A stretch of DNA of 64,000 nt from Desulfuromonadales bacterium. GTDB lineage: Bacteria; Desulfobacterota; Desulfuromonadia; Desulfuromonadales; JAHYIW01. Location: NCBI GenBank assembly GCA_029210745.1, contig JARGFI010000001.1, positions 81,374-145,373 of the forward strand, read 5' to 3'. The notes under the pieces were generated by a model. It was not told the DNA's origin, did no database searches, and was given only the letters and a program-made list of their open reading frames with translations. The position numbers and the translations under genes are program-made. Below, one piece after another: positions 28,683 through 36,117 of the stretch. Every line of letters starts with the position of its first letter. Positions within the stretch are counted from its first letter, which is position 1.

Positions 28683-29975
28683 ATGACAAACTTCTTAACG
28701 AACGATACCAAAGCGATCATTCTGCTCTGCGGCATCCTGGGCAAGGATCGCTCAGCCGAGCCCCTCACCCAGACAGAATACAACAACCTCGCCCGCTGGC
28801 TGGTGCGCGAGCAATTGCGTCCTGAAGCGCTGCTGAGCATGGCCAACCTCGACGATGCCGCGGCCGGCGCCAAGATCAACCGGGAGAGACTTGGAAAGTT
28901 GCTCGGCAGAGGGGTGCAACTCGGTTTTGCCATTGAGGAATGGCAACGCAACGGTTTGTGGGTCATCAGTCGCAGCGATCCCGAGTACCCCGCCCGTTAC
29001 AAGGGTCATCTCAAAGACAAGGCGCCGGCCCTGCTGTTCGGCGCTGGCGACAAGTCGCTGCTTCAGGGCGGGGGCCTGGCGATGGTCGGCTCCCGCGATG
29101 TGGACCGCGAGGGGGAAGAGTTCACCCGCCAGGTTGCGGAAACCTGCGCGCGCAATCGGATGCTGGTGGTTTCGGGGGGCGCGCGGGGGGTCGATCAGAT
29201 CTCCATGCGCACCACACTTGAATCCGGTGGTCGAACCATCGGTGTTCTGGCAGAAAATCTGCTTAAAGCGAGCATTGAACGCCATGCCCGCCATGCCATC
29301 GCCGAAGGGCAGTTGCTGCTCATCTCCCCCTATCATCCTCAGGCGCGTTTTACCGTCGGCACGGCCATGGGGCGCAATAAGCTGATCTATGCCATGGCCG
29401 ATTACGGGCTGGTGGTCAGTGCGGATTACAAAAAGGGTGGTACCTGGGCCGGTGCCGAGGAAGAGTTGAAGCGGGATAAACCGCTTGCGGTGTTCGTCCG
29501 CACCCACGGGCAGATCCCCACCGGCAACCGGAAGCTGCTCGATTTGGGCGCTCTGGAATGGCCGGCCACCATGCAACAGGACGATCTGTCCCAGCAGCTT
29601 GCCGTTTTGGCGGATAAACAACCAGAATCTCAGACAGCCGTCAGGGAGACTGAAACACTCAACCTCTTTGATCATCAACCAAAACAGGTGACCGAAGTCC
29701 GTGAAGACCAACCGAAGATAAGCACATCATCCAACACACCCACTGTAGCCGTTGAGTTCGAGCAAATTGAACCGGACCTGCCGGTCGCTGTCTACGCTGC
29801 CGTCCTGCCGGTCATCTTACACCATCTTCAAAAGCCGATGACCGTTGATGACTTGGCGGTGCAGCTGGATGTGACCAAAGGTCAACTGAATCTCTGGCTG
29901 AAAACGGCGGTCGAAGACGGCGCGGTCAAAAAGCACAACAAACCGGTTCGTTACTCTGCAAAGAAGGAGAAATAG
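28683..29975 (+). CDS. DprA/Smf-like protein with C-terminal winged-helix domain
   Basis: 430 aa. The central Rossmann (SLOG-type) fold of DprA is clear: AMVGSRDVD (133-141), VVSGGARGVDQISM (162-175), 'PYHPQARFTVGTAMGRNKLIYA' region (216-237) and 'GGTWAGAEE'. An alpha-helical N-domain spans about 1-100. The linker from 290 to 370 is rich in Q, E and P. A winged-helix-like segment (375-428: 'LQKPMTVDDLAVQLDVTKGQL') closes it, as in DprA. It is not the housekeeping transformation gene by context: it is coupled to the helicase-PRTase gene. In the reported ShosTA system a PRTase protein is likewise paired with a DprA-like partner. Confidence 0.87.
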   Translation: MTNFLTNDTKAIILLCGILGKDRSAEPLTQTEYNNLARWLVREQLRPEALLSMANLDDAAAGAKINRERLGKLLGRGVQLGFAIEEWQRNGLWVISRSDPEYPARYKGHLKDKAPALLFGAGDKSLLQGGGLAMVGSRDVDREGEEFTRQVAETCARNRMLVVSGGARGVDQISMRTTLESGGRTIGVLAENLLKASIERHARHAIAEGQLLLISPYHPQARFTVGTAMGRNKLIYAMADYGLVVSADYKKGGTWAGAEEELKRDKPLAVFVRTHGQIPTGNRKLLDLGALEWPATMQQDDLSQQLAVLADKQPESQTAVRETETLNLFDHQPKQVTEVREDQPKISTSSNTPTVAVEFEQIEPDLPVAVYAAVLPVILHHLQKPMTVDDLAVQLDVTKGQLNLWLKTAVEDGAVKKHNKPVRYSAKKEK

Positions 29976-30119
29976 ATGCAGCCACTGGAGAAAACCCTGC
30001 GGAACCAGCTCGAACGCATCGTCAAACAGGCCCGCGACATTGCCGAAGCGGCGGCACGGGCGGTGCTCGAGCAGTTGGGGGTCGGTGAGACGGCGCCGTT
30101 TGAGTATTTGAGTGAGTAA
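29976..30119 (+). pseudogene. Truncated N-terminus of a large DNA-methylase-like protein
   Basis: A 47-codon ORF starting immediately after the DprA-like stop (TAG then ATG) with AAGAAGGAGA 5-8 nt upstream, reading MQPLEKTLRNQLERIVKQAR and ending FEYLSE. From memory, this opening (EKxLRxQLERxVxxARDIAEAAARAALEQLGV) is typical of large Eco57I/PglX-like restriction-modification methylases; I could not search it. The frame stops where such proteins continue, and no further methylase sequence follows, so I read it as a stub left by deletion. A genuine 47-aa third gene of the operon is the alternative. Confidence 0.45.
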
Positions 30120-30424
30120 AATTAGTGACTTCCCCATTTCCCAAAGAACGTACCCTGAACGGGCTCAACGGCTGACACTCTTCTCCGGTTTTACCACCAG
30201 CCGTCCAACCAATGGCCTCAACACACGGTCTTTTTCGACTTTCATTGTCAATCCCCGGCTGATTTAAAAATTGCCGCGTCGCGTATCCCATGGCGTCCCG
30301 CTCTCACATTTTACTTTGCTCTTGTCAGATTTCTTGACATCGTGAGGTAAAATTCTATGAATATCATACTGTTATATTCTAGCTTCATATTGTGATGTTG
30401 ATCCGACTTGAATCACCCGCCATA
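30120..30424. other. Non-coding or eroded stretch
   Basis: No gene is supported on either strand. The minus-strand ORF at 30022-30291 in the track has no recognisable motif and overlaps the methylase stub. The sequence turns AT-rich after 30300, as expected for a scar between the methylase stub and the cyclase remnant. Confidence 0.5.
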
Positions 30425-30945
30425 TCCTGTGTCCATAAATATTTTCACACGAGGGTCTTTCACTGGGACGGCACTCTCGACAAATTCGTCGGCGACGAAA
30501 TCATGGCCTTCTGGGGAGCACCGCTGGTACAACCGGAGCATGCCGAACTGGCGTTGCGTTGTGCCTTGCATATGTCTGATCGACTGAATGAATTACAGGA
30601 GAAATGACGACAGGGAGGGAAACCGATCCTCGATTGCGGCATCGGGCTCAATACCGGGCCGGTCCTGATCGGAAATATCGGTGCCGCCGGGAAAAAAATG
30701 GATTACACCATTATTGGTGACCACGTAAACCTCGGTGCCCGCACCGAAGCCCTGACCCGTAGCTATGACTGCCGGATTCTGATCACCGAGTTCACCCTGA
30801 ACAAGGTCGCGGCATTGATTGAATCGGGAGCTATCGGACATATTCAACTGTCGAGGCTGAACGGGTCAAGCTCAAGGGGAAGGAAGTGCCAGTAACCGTT
30901 TGCCGAATTGACTCCATCCAAGAAGATCGTCAGCAAGAAAACTGA
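30425..30945 (+). pseudogene. Decayed class III adenylate/guanylate cyclase
   Basis: The catalytic cyclase domain is recognisable: '[20 protein letters not shown]' with the metal-binding Asp, then 'IGLNTGPVLIGNIGAAGKK', 'DYTIIGDHVNLGARTEAL'. The N-terminal half of the gene is missing. An in-frame TGA at 30605-30607 replaces what is normally a Trp in 'EKWRQ', and a frameshift near 30840 moves the tail ('VEAERVKLKGKEVPVTVCRI') into another frame, which ends at 30945. Three independent lesions show a dead gene. Confidence 0.85.
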
Positions 30946-30995
30946 GAATGGTTCACCCCCATTAAAATCTGTCCCCGCTTAGTACTATTCTTCTT

Positions 30996-31097
30996 CATTC
31001 CGATCGCACATTTCGCTCCGACAAATGTAAACATTTATCCCCTGTTAACAGGTCTTTTTCCTTCAAGAATTCGGTAAGGCCTGATAGAGTAACGCGG
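30996..31097 (+). repeat. Imperfect direct repeat, copy B (upstream of dinD/ptuAB)
   Basis: Related to 26325-26434. The best-conserved part is 31047-31097 (AACAGGTCTTTTTCCTTCAA... CTGATAGAGT). TTCAAG-N17-TAGAGT is kept with identical spacing. It ends about 130 bp before the dinD remnant, almost the same offset as copy A has to the helicase gene. Confidence 0.7.
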
Positions 31098-31228
31098 ATC
31101 AAAAAGAATTTTTTTTCTGTCTGTTCTGGTACGGAGCGAGGAGTTTATTCAGCAAAACCGGAACCAGACCTGACGCCGCTTTTCGGGATCAGACAAATGA
31201 TCAATAGCTTATCTGGGGGAGATTAAGA

Positions 31229-31521
31229 ATGAAAATTGATGTAATTCACTCGCTAATCGATTCCTTTGAATCGCATTTTCAGCAAACCGAAGGCGGAGTT
31301 GAATTCTGGCTTGCCTGTGATTTTCAGCATCTGCTCGGTTACTCTGAGTGGCGTAACCTCACCGCAGTCATATCCAAGGTTAGGACCGCCTGCGAGGTAT
31401 CTAACCATGCCATTCCAGACCATTCAACTAAATGGTAGATCTCGAGTCCAGCAGGCAACGCGAAGTCGATGACATCATACCCAAACATAGACATCGGAAC
31501 AACTCGCTGTCAATAGCATAG
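31229..31521 (+). pseudogene. Truncated, frameshifted DinD-like protein
   Basis: The N-terminus matches DNA-damage-inducible protein D/BRO-N type proteins: 'LIDSFESHFQQTEGGVEFWL' then LLGYSEWRNL. The first frame stops at 31438, but 'MVDLESSRQREVDDII', the expected continuation, follows in a shifted frame from 31432 to a TAG at 31521. Everything after that (about two thirds of a normal DinD) is missing. GGGGGAGATT precedes the ATG. The intact Septu genes follow 58 nt later. Confidence 0.7.
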
Positions 31522-31578
31522 CGGCGGTACTTGACCAGAACCGTGCAACCACGACTGCAACACGCAGGAGAGCGATTC

Positions 31579-32982
31579 ATGAGACTAAACAGCCTGGCAG
31601 TTTACAACTTCAGACTATTCAATTTCTTCACAATAGAATTCCATCCCAAGTTAACAGTCATTGTCGCCCCGAATGGTGGTGGGAAGACCGCAATCCTTGA
31701 CGCCATCAGGATCGCCCTTGGTCCGTATTTGAGTGTATTCCCGACAGGGAAAAACAGCGGTGTCGAAAATGATGACATTCGTCAGGTCAAGACACTGCCA
31801 GAAATTGGACAAATGGCCGATGCCTTGCCCGTTGCTATTCACGCTACGGGTTGTCTTAGTTCATCGAAAACGGAAGAGTGGTATCGAGAGCGGGTTTCCC
31901 GAAAAGGCAAGACGACGATCAAAGATGCAAAACAGTTGATGGCTTATGGAAGGAGGCTGCAATCTAGAGGGGCGAATAACGAATCGGCTGAAACCTGGCC
32001 GTTGATCGCTTATTACGGGACCGGTCGTTTATGGGATCAGTTAAAGCTGTCCGGGAAAAAACTGTTTAAGACAGGTTTTCATACGAGGGCTGCTGGTTAT
32101 CAGGATTGCATGACACCGGCCTCAAGCTACAAGTTTTTCATCGAATGGTTCATGTATGCGACACGTGCGGATAATCAGGCAAAGTTACGCGCCATTGAAC
32201 AAAGTCGTTCCGTATCACAGCACGACCTGAACGGGATTTCCGGACCGTTCTCCATTCTTCTCAGGGCTGTTGATCAGGCGGTCGGAACTGTATTGAACCC
32301 AACGGGATGGGCCAACCTGCAGTTTTCGGAAACACTCGAGATGGCAATCATCGAGCATCCTGAACAGGGTGTTTTGGCAGTCGGTCAGATGAGCGACGGC
32401 ATTCGCAATACCATCGCCTTGGTTGCGGACATTGCCTGGCGCTGTGTGCAGCTGAATGCCCATCTCGGCGACGCCGCAGTAAAAGAAACGGAAGGGATAG
32501 TCTTGATCGATGAGGTCGATATGCATCTCCATCCTGAGTGGCAACAGCTGATCGTTGGCTCATTGCGCGAAGCATTCCCTCGGATTCAATTCATCGTCAC
32601 GACGCACAGTCCACAAGTTCTTACTACGGTAGATGCCGAATCTATCCGCAGAATACATCCCGAAGTGAATGAAACCGGGGTTGTCGTTTGCATTGCAAAA
32701 CAGCCTGAAGAACAGACCAAGGGTGTTGCCAGCGCTCATGTCATGGCATTAAACATGAACACTGACCCTGTCCCCCCTGTCGTTGAAGCGCGGTGGCTAA
32801 GCGACTATCGCGCACTAATTCAGCAAGGGTTGCATGAAAGCCATGAAGGATCGGATTTGCGCGGAAAATTAGTAGCTCATTTCGGAGAAGGTCATCCTGA
32901 AATTCTCGAATGTGACCGATTGATCCGCCTTGAAACGTTTAAGCGGAGCCTCCCCTCCCGTTCGCATGGACAGGAAGGGTAA
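31579..32982 (+). CDS. ptuA: Septu-type AAA/ABC ATPase PtuA
   Basis: 467-aa SMC/ABC-like ATPase. Walker A APNGGGKTAIL (30-40), signature-like QMSDGIRNT (270-278), Walker B GIVLIDEVDMHLHPEW (306-321) and the H-motif 'VTTHSPQVL' (340-348) are all intact. The ATG at 31579 with GCAGGAG upstream is preferred to the track start at 31531, which reads through non-conserved sequence. The next gene, 6 nt away, encodes an HNH protein, the PtuB partner. In Septu, PtuA and PtuB form a complex that cleaves nucleic acid on phage infection. The pair also occurs as a retron effector, but no reverse transcriptase lies in this window. Confidence 0.85.
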   Translation: MRLNSLAVYNFRLFNFFTIEFHPKLTVIVAPNGGGKTAILDAIRIALGPYLSVFPTGKNSGVENDDIRQVKTLPEIGQMADALPVAIHATGCLSSSKTEEWYRERVSRKGKTTIKDAKQLMAYGRRLQSRGANNESAETWPLIAYYGTGRLWDQLKLSGKKLFKTGFHTRAAGYQDCMTPASSYKFFIEWFMYATRADNQAKLRAIEQSRSVSQHDLNGISGPFSILLRAVDQAVGTVLNPTGWANLQFSETLEMAIIEHPEQGVLAVGQMSDGIRNTIALVADIAWRCVQLNAHLGDAAVKETEGIVLIDEVDMHLHPEWQQLIVGSLREAFPRIQFIVTTHSPQVLTTVDAESIRRIHPEVNETGVVVCIAKQPEEQTKGVASAHVMALNMNTDPVPPVVEARWLSDYRALIQQGLHESHEGSDLRGKLVAHFGEGHPEILECDRLIRLETFKRSLPSRSHGQEG

Positions 32983-32988
32983 CCCGGT

Positions 32989-33633
32989 ATGCATAGATTG
33001 CAGAGAGGGGCGGCTCCGCACTGCCTGGGAAGGTACGACTATCGCCACGACAGTTGGAACGGGGTAACGCCTAGACCTGATGAAAAAGCGGAAATCTGGG
33101 TCGCTCTTGACGCTATGCAAGGAGAACGCTGCGCTTATTGTGAAGCGGACATCGCAGTCCCTGCTGATCGCCATATCGAACATTTTCACCAACGGTCGCG
33201 CTACCCGCAAGGAACTTTTCAGTGGCAAAACCTGTTCGGTTCCTGCAACCGGGGGAATAATTGCGGCAAACACAAGGATAGTTGTGGCGCTTATGACCAT
33301 CTGGACTTGATCAAGCCGGATGAGGAAGACCCCGATGTTTTCTTCGTTTTCGTCTCAGACGGAACCATCAAGGTTCGTTCAGGCTTGGATGCGCGCAATA
33401 CCCGCCGTGCCTCGGAAACGCTGAGAATATTCAACCTTGACGCGGAAAACGGGCCATTGCGGCATATGCGAAAAAGGGCCGTGGCAGGTTATCTGCAAAC
33501 GGCTGAGGAGATTCGAGAGCTGGCTCAGGTGCTCCCGCCCGAGGATTGGATGCCGTTTTTGCATGCTGAACTTGCTGCCACCGATCACCTGCCGTTTGTC
33601 ACGACCATCCGGCATGCTCTACTCGCTTGCTAA
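32989..33633 (+). CDS. ptuB: Septu-type HNH endonuclease PtuB
   Basis: 214 aa. The HNH core shows a CAYCE zinc knuckle (C48, C51), RHIEHFHQRS (61-70) with the catalytic His, then 'FQWQNLFGSC' with the Asn and C86, and 'NNCGKHKD'. This layout is that of the retron/Septu HNH family (TIGR02646-like). It starts 6 nt after ptuA with AGGAAGGG upstream, so translation is probably coupled. No lesion is visible. It is the last gene of the island; a conserved chromosomal block resumes at 33925. Confidence 0.85.
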   Translation: MHRLQRGAAPHCLGRYDYRHDSWNGVTPRPDEKAEIWVALDAMQGERCAYCEADIAVPADRHIEHFHQRSRYPQGTFQWQNLFGSCNRGNNCGKHKDSCGAYDHLDLIKPDEEDPDVFFVFVSDGTIKVRSGLDARNTRRASETLRIFNLDAENGPLRHMRKRAVAGYLQTAEEIRELAQVLPPEDWMPFLHAELAATDHLPFVTTIRHALLAC

Positions 33634-33738
33634 GGATTGAACCTGCCTGACCATCAAATCCCCGAAAAACAGTTTTTATACCTAACTTACTGATTTTAAT
33701 ATTGTAAATGTAATTTGTCCATCAACCCGAAATCAATA

Positions 33739-33767
33739 TTGACTGCATGTGATTAAAGGTATATTTT
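33739..33767 (+). promoter_or_regulatory. Predicted sigma70 promoter of the acyltransferase-trmL pair
   Basis: TTGACT, 17-bp spacer, TATTTT within an AT-rich stretch, about 155 nt before the next start codon. The 33634-33924 interval holds no other feature that I can support. Confidence 0.55.
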
Positions 33768-33924
33768 CGCAGTTTCATCTTCGAATATGACGCTTCCGAA
33801 AGAGTGCCGTCAATTTTGAAAATACGGCATTAACGATCTTGTCTGAACAAGGAAACGCGTCCGCCACCTTCTCTTTGCAGGTCGCCGCGCGACCTTCTGT
33901 TTCCATCAATGACGCGGATTTTTC

Positions 33925-34830
33925 ATGGCAAACAATGCAACTCGATTTTTTCTTGAATATTACGCTTACCTTGTCGCCAACGCACTGATCAATCTTCTGC
34001 CACGCAAGGCAGCTTTTGCGCTGGGCCGATTGCTGGGACTGCTCAGTCTGAAATTGATGAAAAAGCGGGTTAATCTGGCCGAGGATAACTTGCGTCGCGC
34101 ATTCCCTGAAAAATCCTCACCAGAAATCGGGACACTGCTGCGCGAGCATTTTATGCATCTCGGTGTGAGCGCCATCGAAATGTTGCGCCTGACCCGACTG
34201 CAACCGGGCATGCCGGTCGAAGCAGAGGTCCAGGTGATCGGCGAAGAGCATCTCAAGGAAGCATTTGCTCTGAACAAGGGGGTCATTTTTCTTTCCGCGC
34301 ACCTTGGTTTCTGGGAAATTGCCTCGGTGCACATCCCCAATCTCGGTTACCCGCTCGACTTTGTGGCGCGCAAACTGAAAAATCCGCGACTTGACGTGCT
34401 GCTTCAGGAAACCCGTTCAAAGCACGGCTGCCGCTTCATCGACCGACGTCGCGGCGCGCGCAAAATTGTCAAAGCGCTGGCGCAAAACCGCATGGTCGGC
34501 ATTCTCCTTGATCAACATGCCACCCCGTCGGAGGCGACCAGGGTCAACTTCTTTAATCGACCTTGCTGGGCAACGCCCATCGTGACACAAATTGCGATGA
34601 AGCGCGGAATACCGGTGGTCCCCACCTTTGTGACCCGCACCCGCAGTGACGATTACATCCTTGAAATTCAGGCTCCGTTGATCCTCGCAGGGAACAGTGA
34701 CGATCCCGAACAGCTCCGCATCAATACCCAGTTGTTGACGGATATTATTGAATCCGCTATTCGCAAAAATATTCCCCAGTGGTTCTGGGTTCACCAGCGT
34801 TGGCGGTCAATGAGACCTGACCCGGAATGA
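33925..34830 (+). CDS. Lipid A biosynthesis-type lysophospholipid acyltransferase (LpxL/HtrB family)
   Basis: Inner-membrane acyltransferase that adds a secondary acyl chain to lipid A or a related lipid. The family HX4D/E box appears as SAHLGFWEIASV (about 119-130), with 'RKLKNPRLDVLLQETRSKHG', 'GILLDQHATPS' and a conserved C-terminal 'WFWVHQRWRS'. An N-terminal hydrophobic segment (about 9-40) anchors it. 301 aa. The Shine-Dalgarno is weak. Its stop overlaps the trmL start (ATGA). Confidence 0.88.
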   Translation: MANNATRFFLEYYAYLVANALINLLPRKAAFALGRLLGLLSLKLMKKRVNLAEDNLRRAFPEKSSPEIGTLLREHFMHLGVSAIEMLRLTRLQPGMPVEAEVQVIGEEHLKEAFALNKGVIFLSAHLGFWEIASVHIPNLGYPLDFVARKLKNPRLDVLLQETRSKHGCRFIDRRRGARKIVKALAQNRMVGILLDQHATPSEATRVNFFNRPCWATPIVTQIAMKRGIPVVPTFVTRTRSDDYILEIQAPLILAGNSDDPEQLRINTQLLTDIIESAIRKNIPQWFWVHQRWRSMRPDPE

Positions 34831-35300
34831 ACGTTGCCTGCCCCTTTCATATTGTCTTGATCGAGCCTGAAATCCCCCCCAATACCGGCTCCATTGCGCG
34901 TCTGTGCGCGGCGACCGGAACGCACCTTCATCTGGTCGGAAAACTGGGATTTTCGATCGACGACAAACACCTGAAACGCGCCGGGCTGGATTACTGGCAC
35001 GCGGTCACGGTGCAGCGGTGGGATGATTTTGCAACGTTGCGGGCGGCATTTCCTGAGGGGCACTTCTGGTATGCGTCAAAGAAAGCCGAGCGCATCTATA
35101 CCGAAGTCACTTATCAGCGGGGGGATTTTCTGGTTTTTGGCAAGGAATCGTACGGACTGCCCGATGAACTGTTGGCGGAAAATGCAAAATCTTCAATCCG
35201 CATACCGATCATGCATCCGGCGGTACGCAGTCTCAATCTGGCAACAGCAAGCGGTATTGTGCTCTACGAAGCGTTACGCCAGACCGACGCGCTGGTCTGA
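34827..35300 (+). CDS. trmL: tRNA (cytidine(34)-2'-O)-methyltransferase TrmL
   Basis: SPOUT (alpha/beta-knot) methyltransferase that modifies the wobble nucleotide of tRNA-Leu isoacceptors with SAM. Motifs: 'LIEPEIPPNTGSIARLCAAT' near the N-terminus, 'FGKESYGLPDELL' and the knot 'HPAVRSLNLATASGIVLYEA'. 157 aa, standard. The ATG overlaps the acyltransferase stop by 4 nt. The 3' end faces the next gene with only 8 nt between stops, leaving no room for a separate terminator. Confidence 0.93.
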   Translation: MNVACPFHIVLIEPEIPPNTGSIARLCAATGTHLHLVGKLGFSIDDKHLKRAGLDYWHAVTVQRWDDFATLRAAFPEGHFWYASKKAERIYTEVTYQRGDFLVFGKESYGLPDELLAENAKSSIRIPIMHPAVRSLNLATASGIVLYEALRQTDALV

Positions 35301-35308
35301 GGATAGCG

Positions 35309-35704
35309 CTAACAGCCACACCCGCAGTTGTGACAGACAATCTTGTTGCTTCCCTCCGGTTCAATCATTTCAGGTGCAAACGCAACCCGGGTCACCCCCC
35401 GCCGAATATCTTCAAACAGGTCGCGGTTATCACTCGAGCCAAGGATATGCCCCAGGCAGAGATTTGCAATATTGTCCTGTGGCGAGCGTAGCCGGACCGC
35501 ATTGAGTAAATCACCATAACCTCTGACACGTGCACATTGCTCCGGCTGGCAGACAAACTGGACACGCACCGCCAGCGTTTCCAGCTGCGTGCTCAGCTTT
35601 TCAATAAATCGTGCCAGCGCCTCTTCATCGACCGGATAGCTCCAGTCAGGGTTCTCAAATTCACGGCGATAAAGCACAACGGTAATTTCTTTGCCGGGAC
35701 TCAT
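35309..35704 (-). CDS. Small protein with a cysteine-rich C-terminal tail (unknown function)
   Basis: 131 aa, no family recognised. The body is mixed alpha/beta with two isolated cysteines ('VCQPEQCARVRGYGDLL'), and the last eight residues are CHNCGCGC, giving four cysteines in a short exposed tail. Its ATG overlaps the stop of the PDZ gene (ATGA), which in turn overlaps the YciO-type gene, so the three are tightly coupled. A metal- or cluster-binding tail is plausible but unproven. Confidence 0.75.
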   Translation of the reverse strand: MSPGKEITVVLYRREFENPDWSYPVDEEALARFIEKLSTQLETLAVRVQFVCQPEQCARVRGYGDLLNAVRLRSPQDNIANLCLGHILGSSDNRDLFEDIRRGVTRVAFAPEMIEPEGSNKIVCHNCGCGC

Positions 35705-36117
35705 TCGCTTACGCCACCACTTTCCAGCTGAATCGATTGAACGCCCGGCAGATCATTCTGGGGGCGTGTGAGCAGTTTTCGCGTCATAATCACTCGCTGT
35801 TGCCCGGCAACCCCCGGTCGCCGGTAAAATAATTCGATGGTACTCCCTGTCGGCCCATGCAGATGGTGACGAATTACATCCTCAAAGGCCATTCCCTTTA
35901 GCGCAGAAACCCCGATCCGGTCGATCAGATCACCGGGCAGCAGTCCGGCGTTCGCGGCAGGTGTGCCGTCTACAACCCTGATGATAACCAGTTCGCCGCC
36001 GCTGGTCGGTGTGACCTGCACCCCGACCCCGGCAAGCTGCTTGTCAGCCGCATTTACACCGACAACATTAAGCAATAAAATGCTTAAAAAACAAAAACAT
36101 ACGTATATGTTTCTCAT
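35701..36117 (-). CDS. Secreted or membrane-tethered PDZ-domain protein
   Basis: 138 aa from the ATG at 36117 (MRNIYVCFCF...), which overlaps the upstream stop by 4 nt. Residues 1-23 form a signal peptide ending near 'VGVNAAD'. A single PDZ domain follows: 'LAGVGVQVT', then 'VDGTPAANAGLLPGDLIDRI' and 'GPTGSTIELFYRRPG'. No protease domain is attached. It probably binds peptide termini or a periplasmic partner. The track start at 36132 extends into the neighbour. Confidence 0.8.
   Translation of the reverse strand: MRNIYVCFCFLSILLLNVVGVNAADKQLAGVGVQVTPTSGGELVIIRVVDGTPAANAGLLPGDLIDRIGVSALKGMAFEDVIRHHLHGPTGSTIELFYRRPGVAGQQRVIMTRKLLTRPQNDLPGVQSIQLESGGVSE

Noticed and set aside
28752-29711. 319-aa minus-strand ORF across the DprA-like gene
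   Set aside because: The plus strand has clear DprA motifs; the antisense frame shows none.
30022-30291. 89-aa minus-strand ORF in the island
   Set aside because: Overlaps the methylase-like stub antisense, low-complexity Pro/Arg end, no family resemblance.
30946-31578. Retron msr/msd or reverse transcriptase next to ptuAB
   Set aside because: No RT motifs (xxDD) in any nearby frame; the interval holds the repeat copy and a dinD remnant.
33634-33924. Right-hand attachment site duplicating the tRNA-Leu 3' end
   Set aside because: I searched by eye for the T-arm/acceptor sequence and found no copy; the interval is only AT-rich with a promoter.
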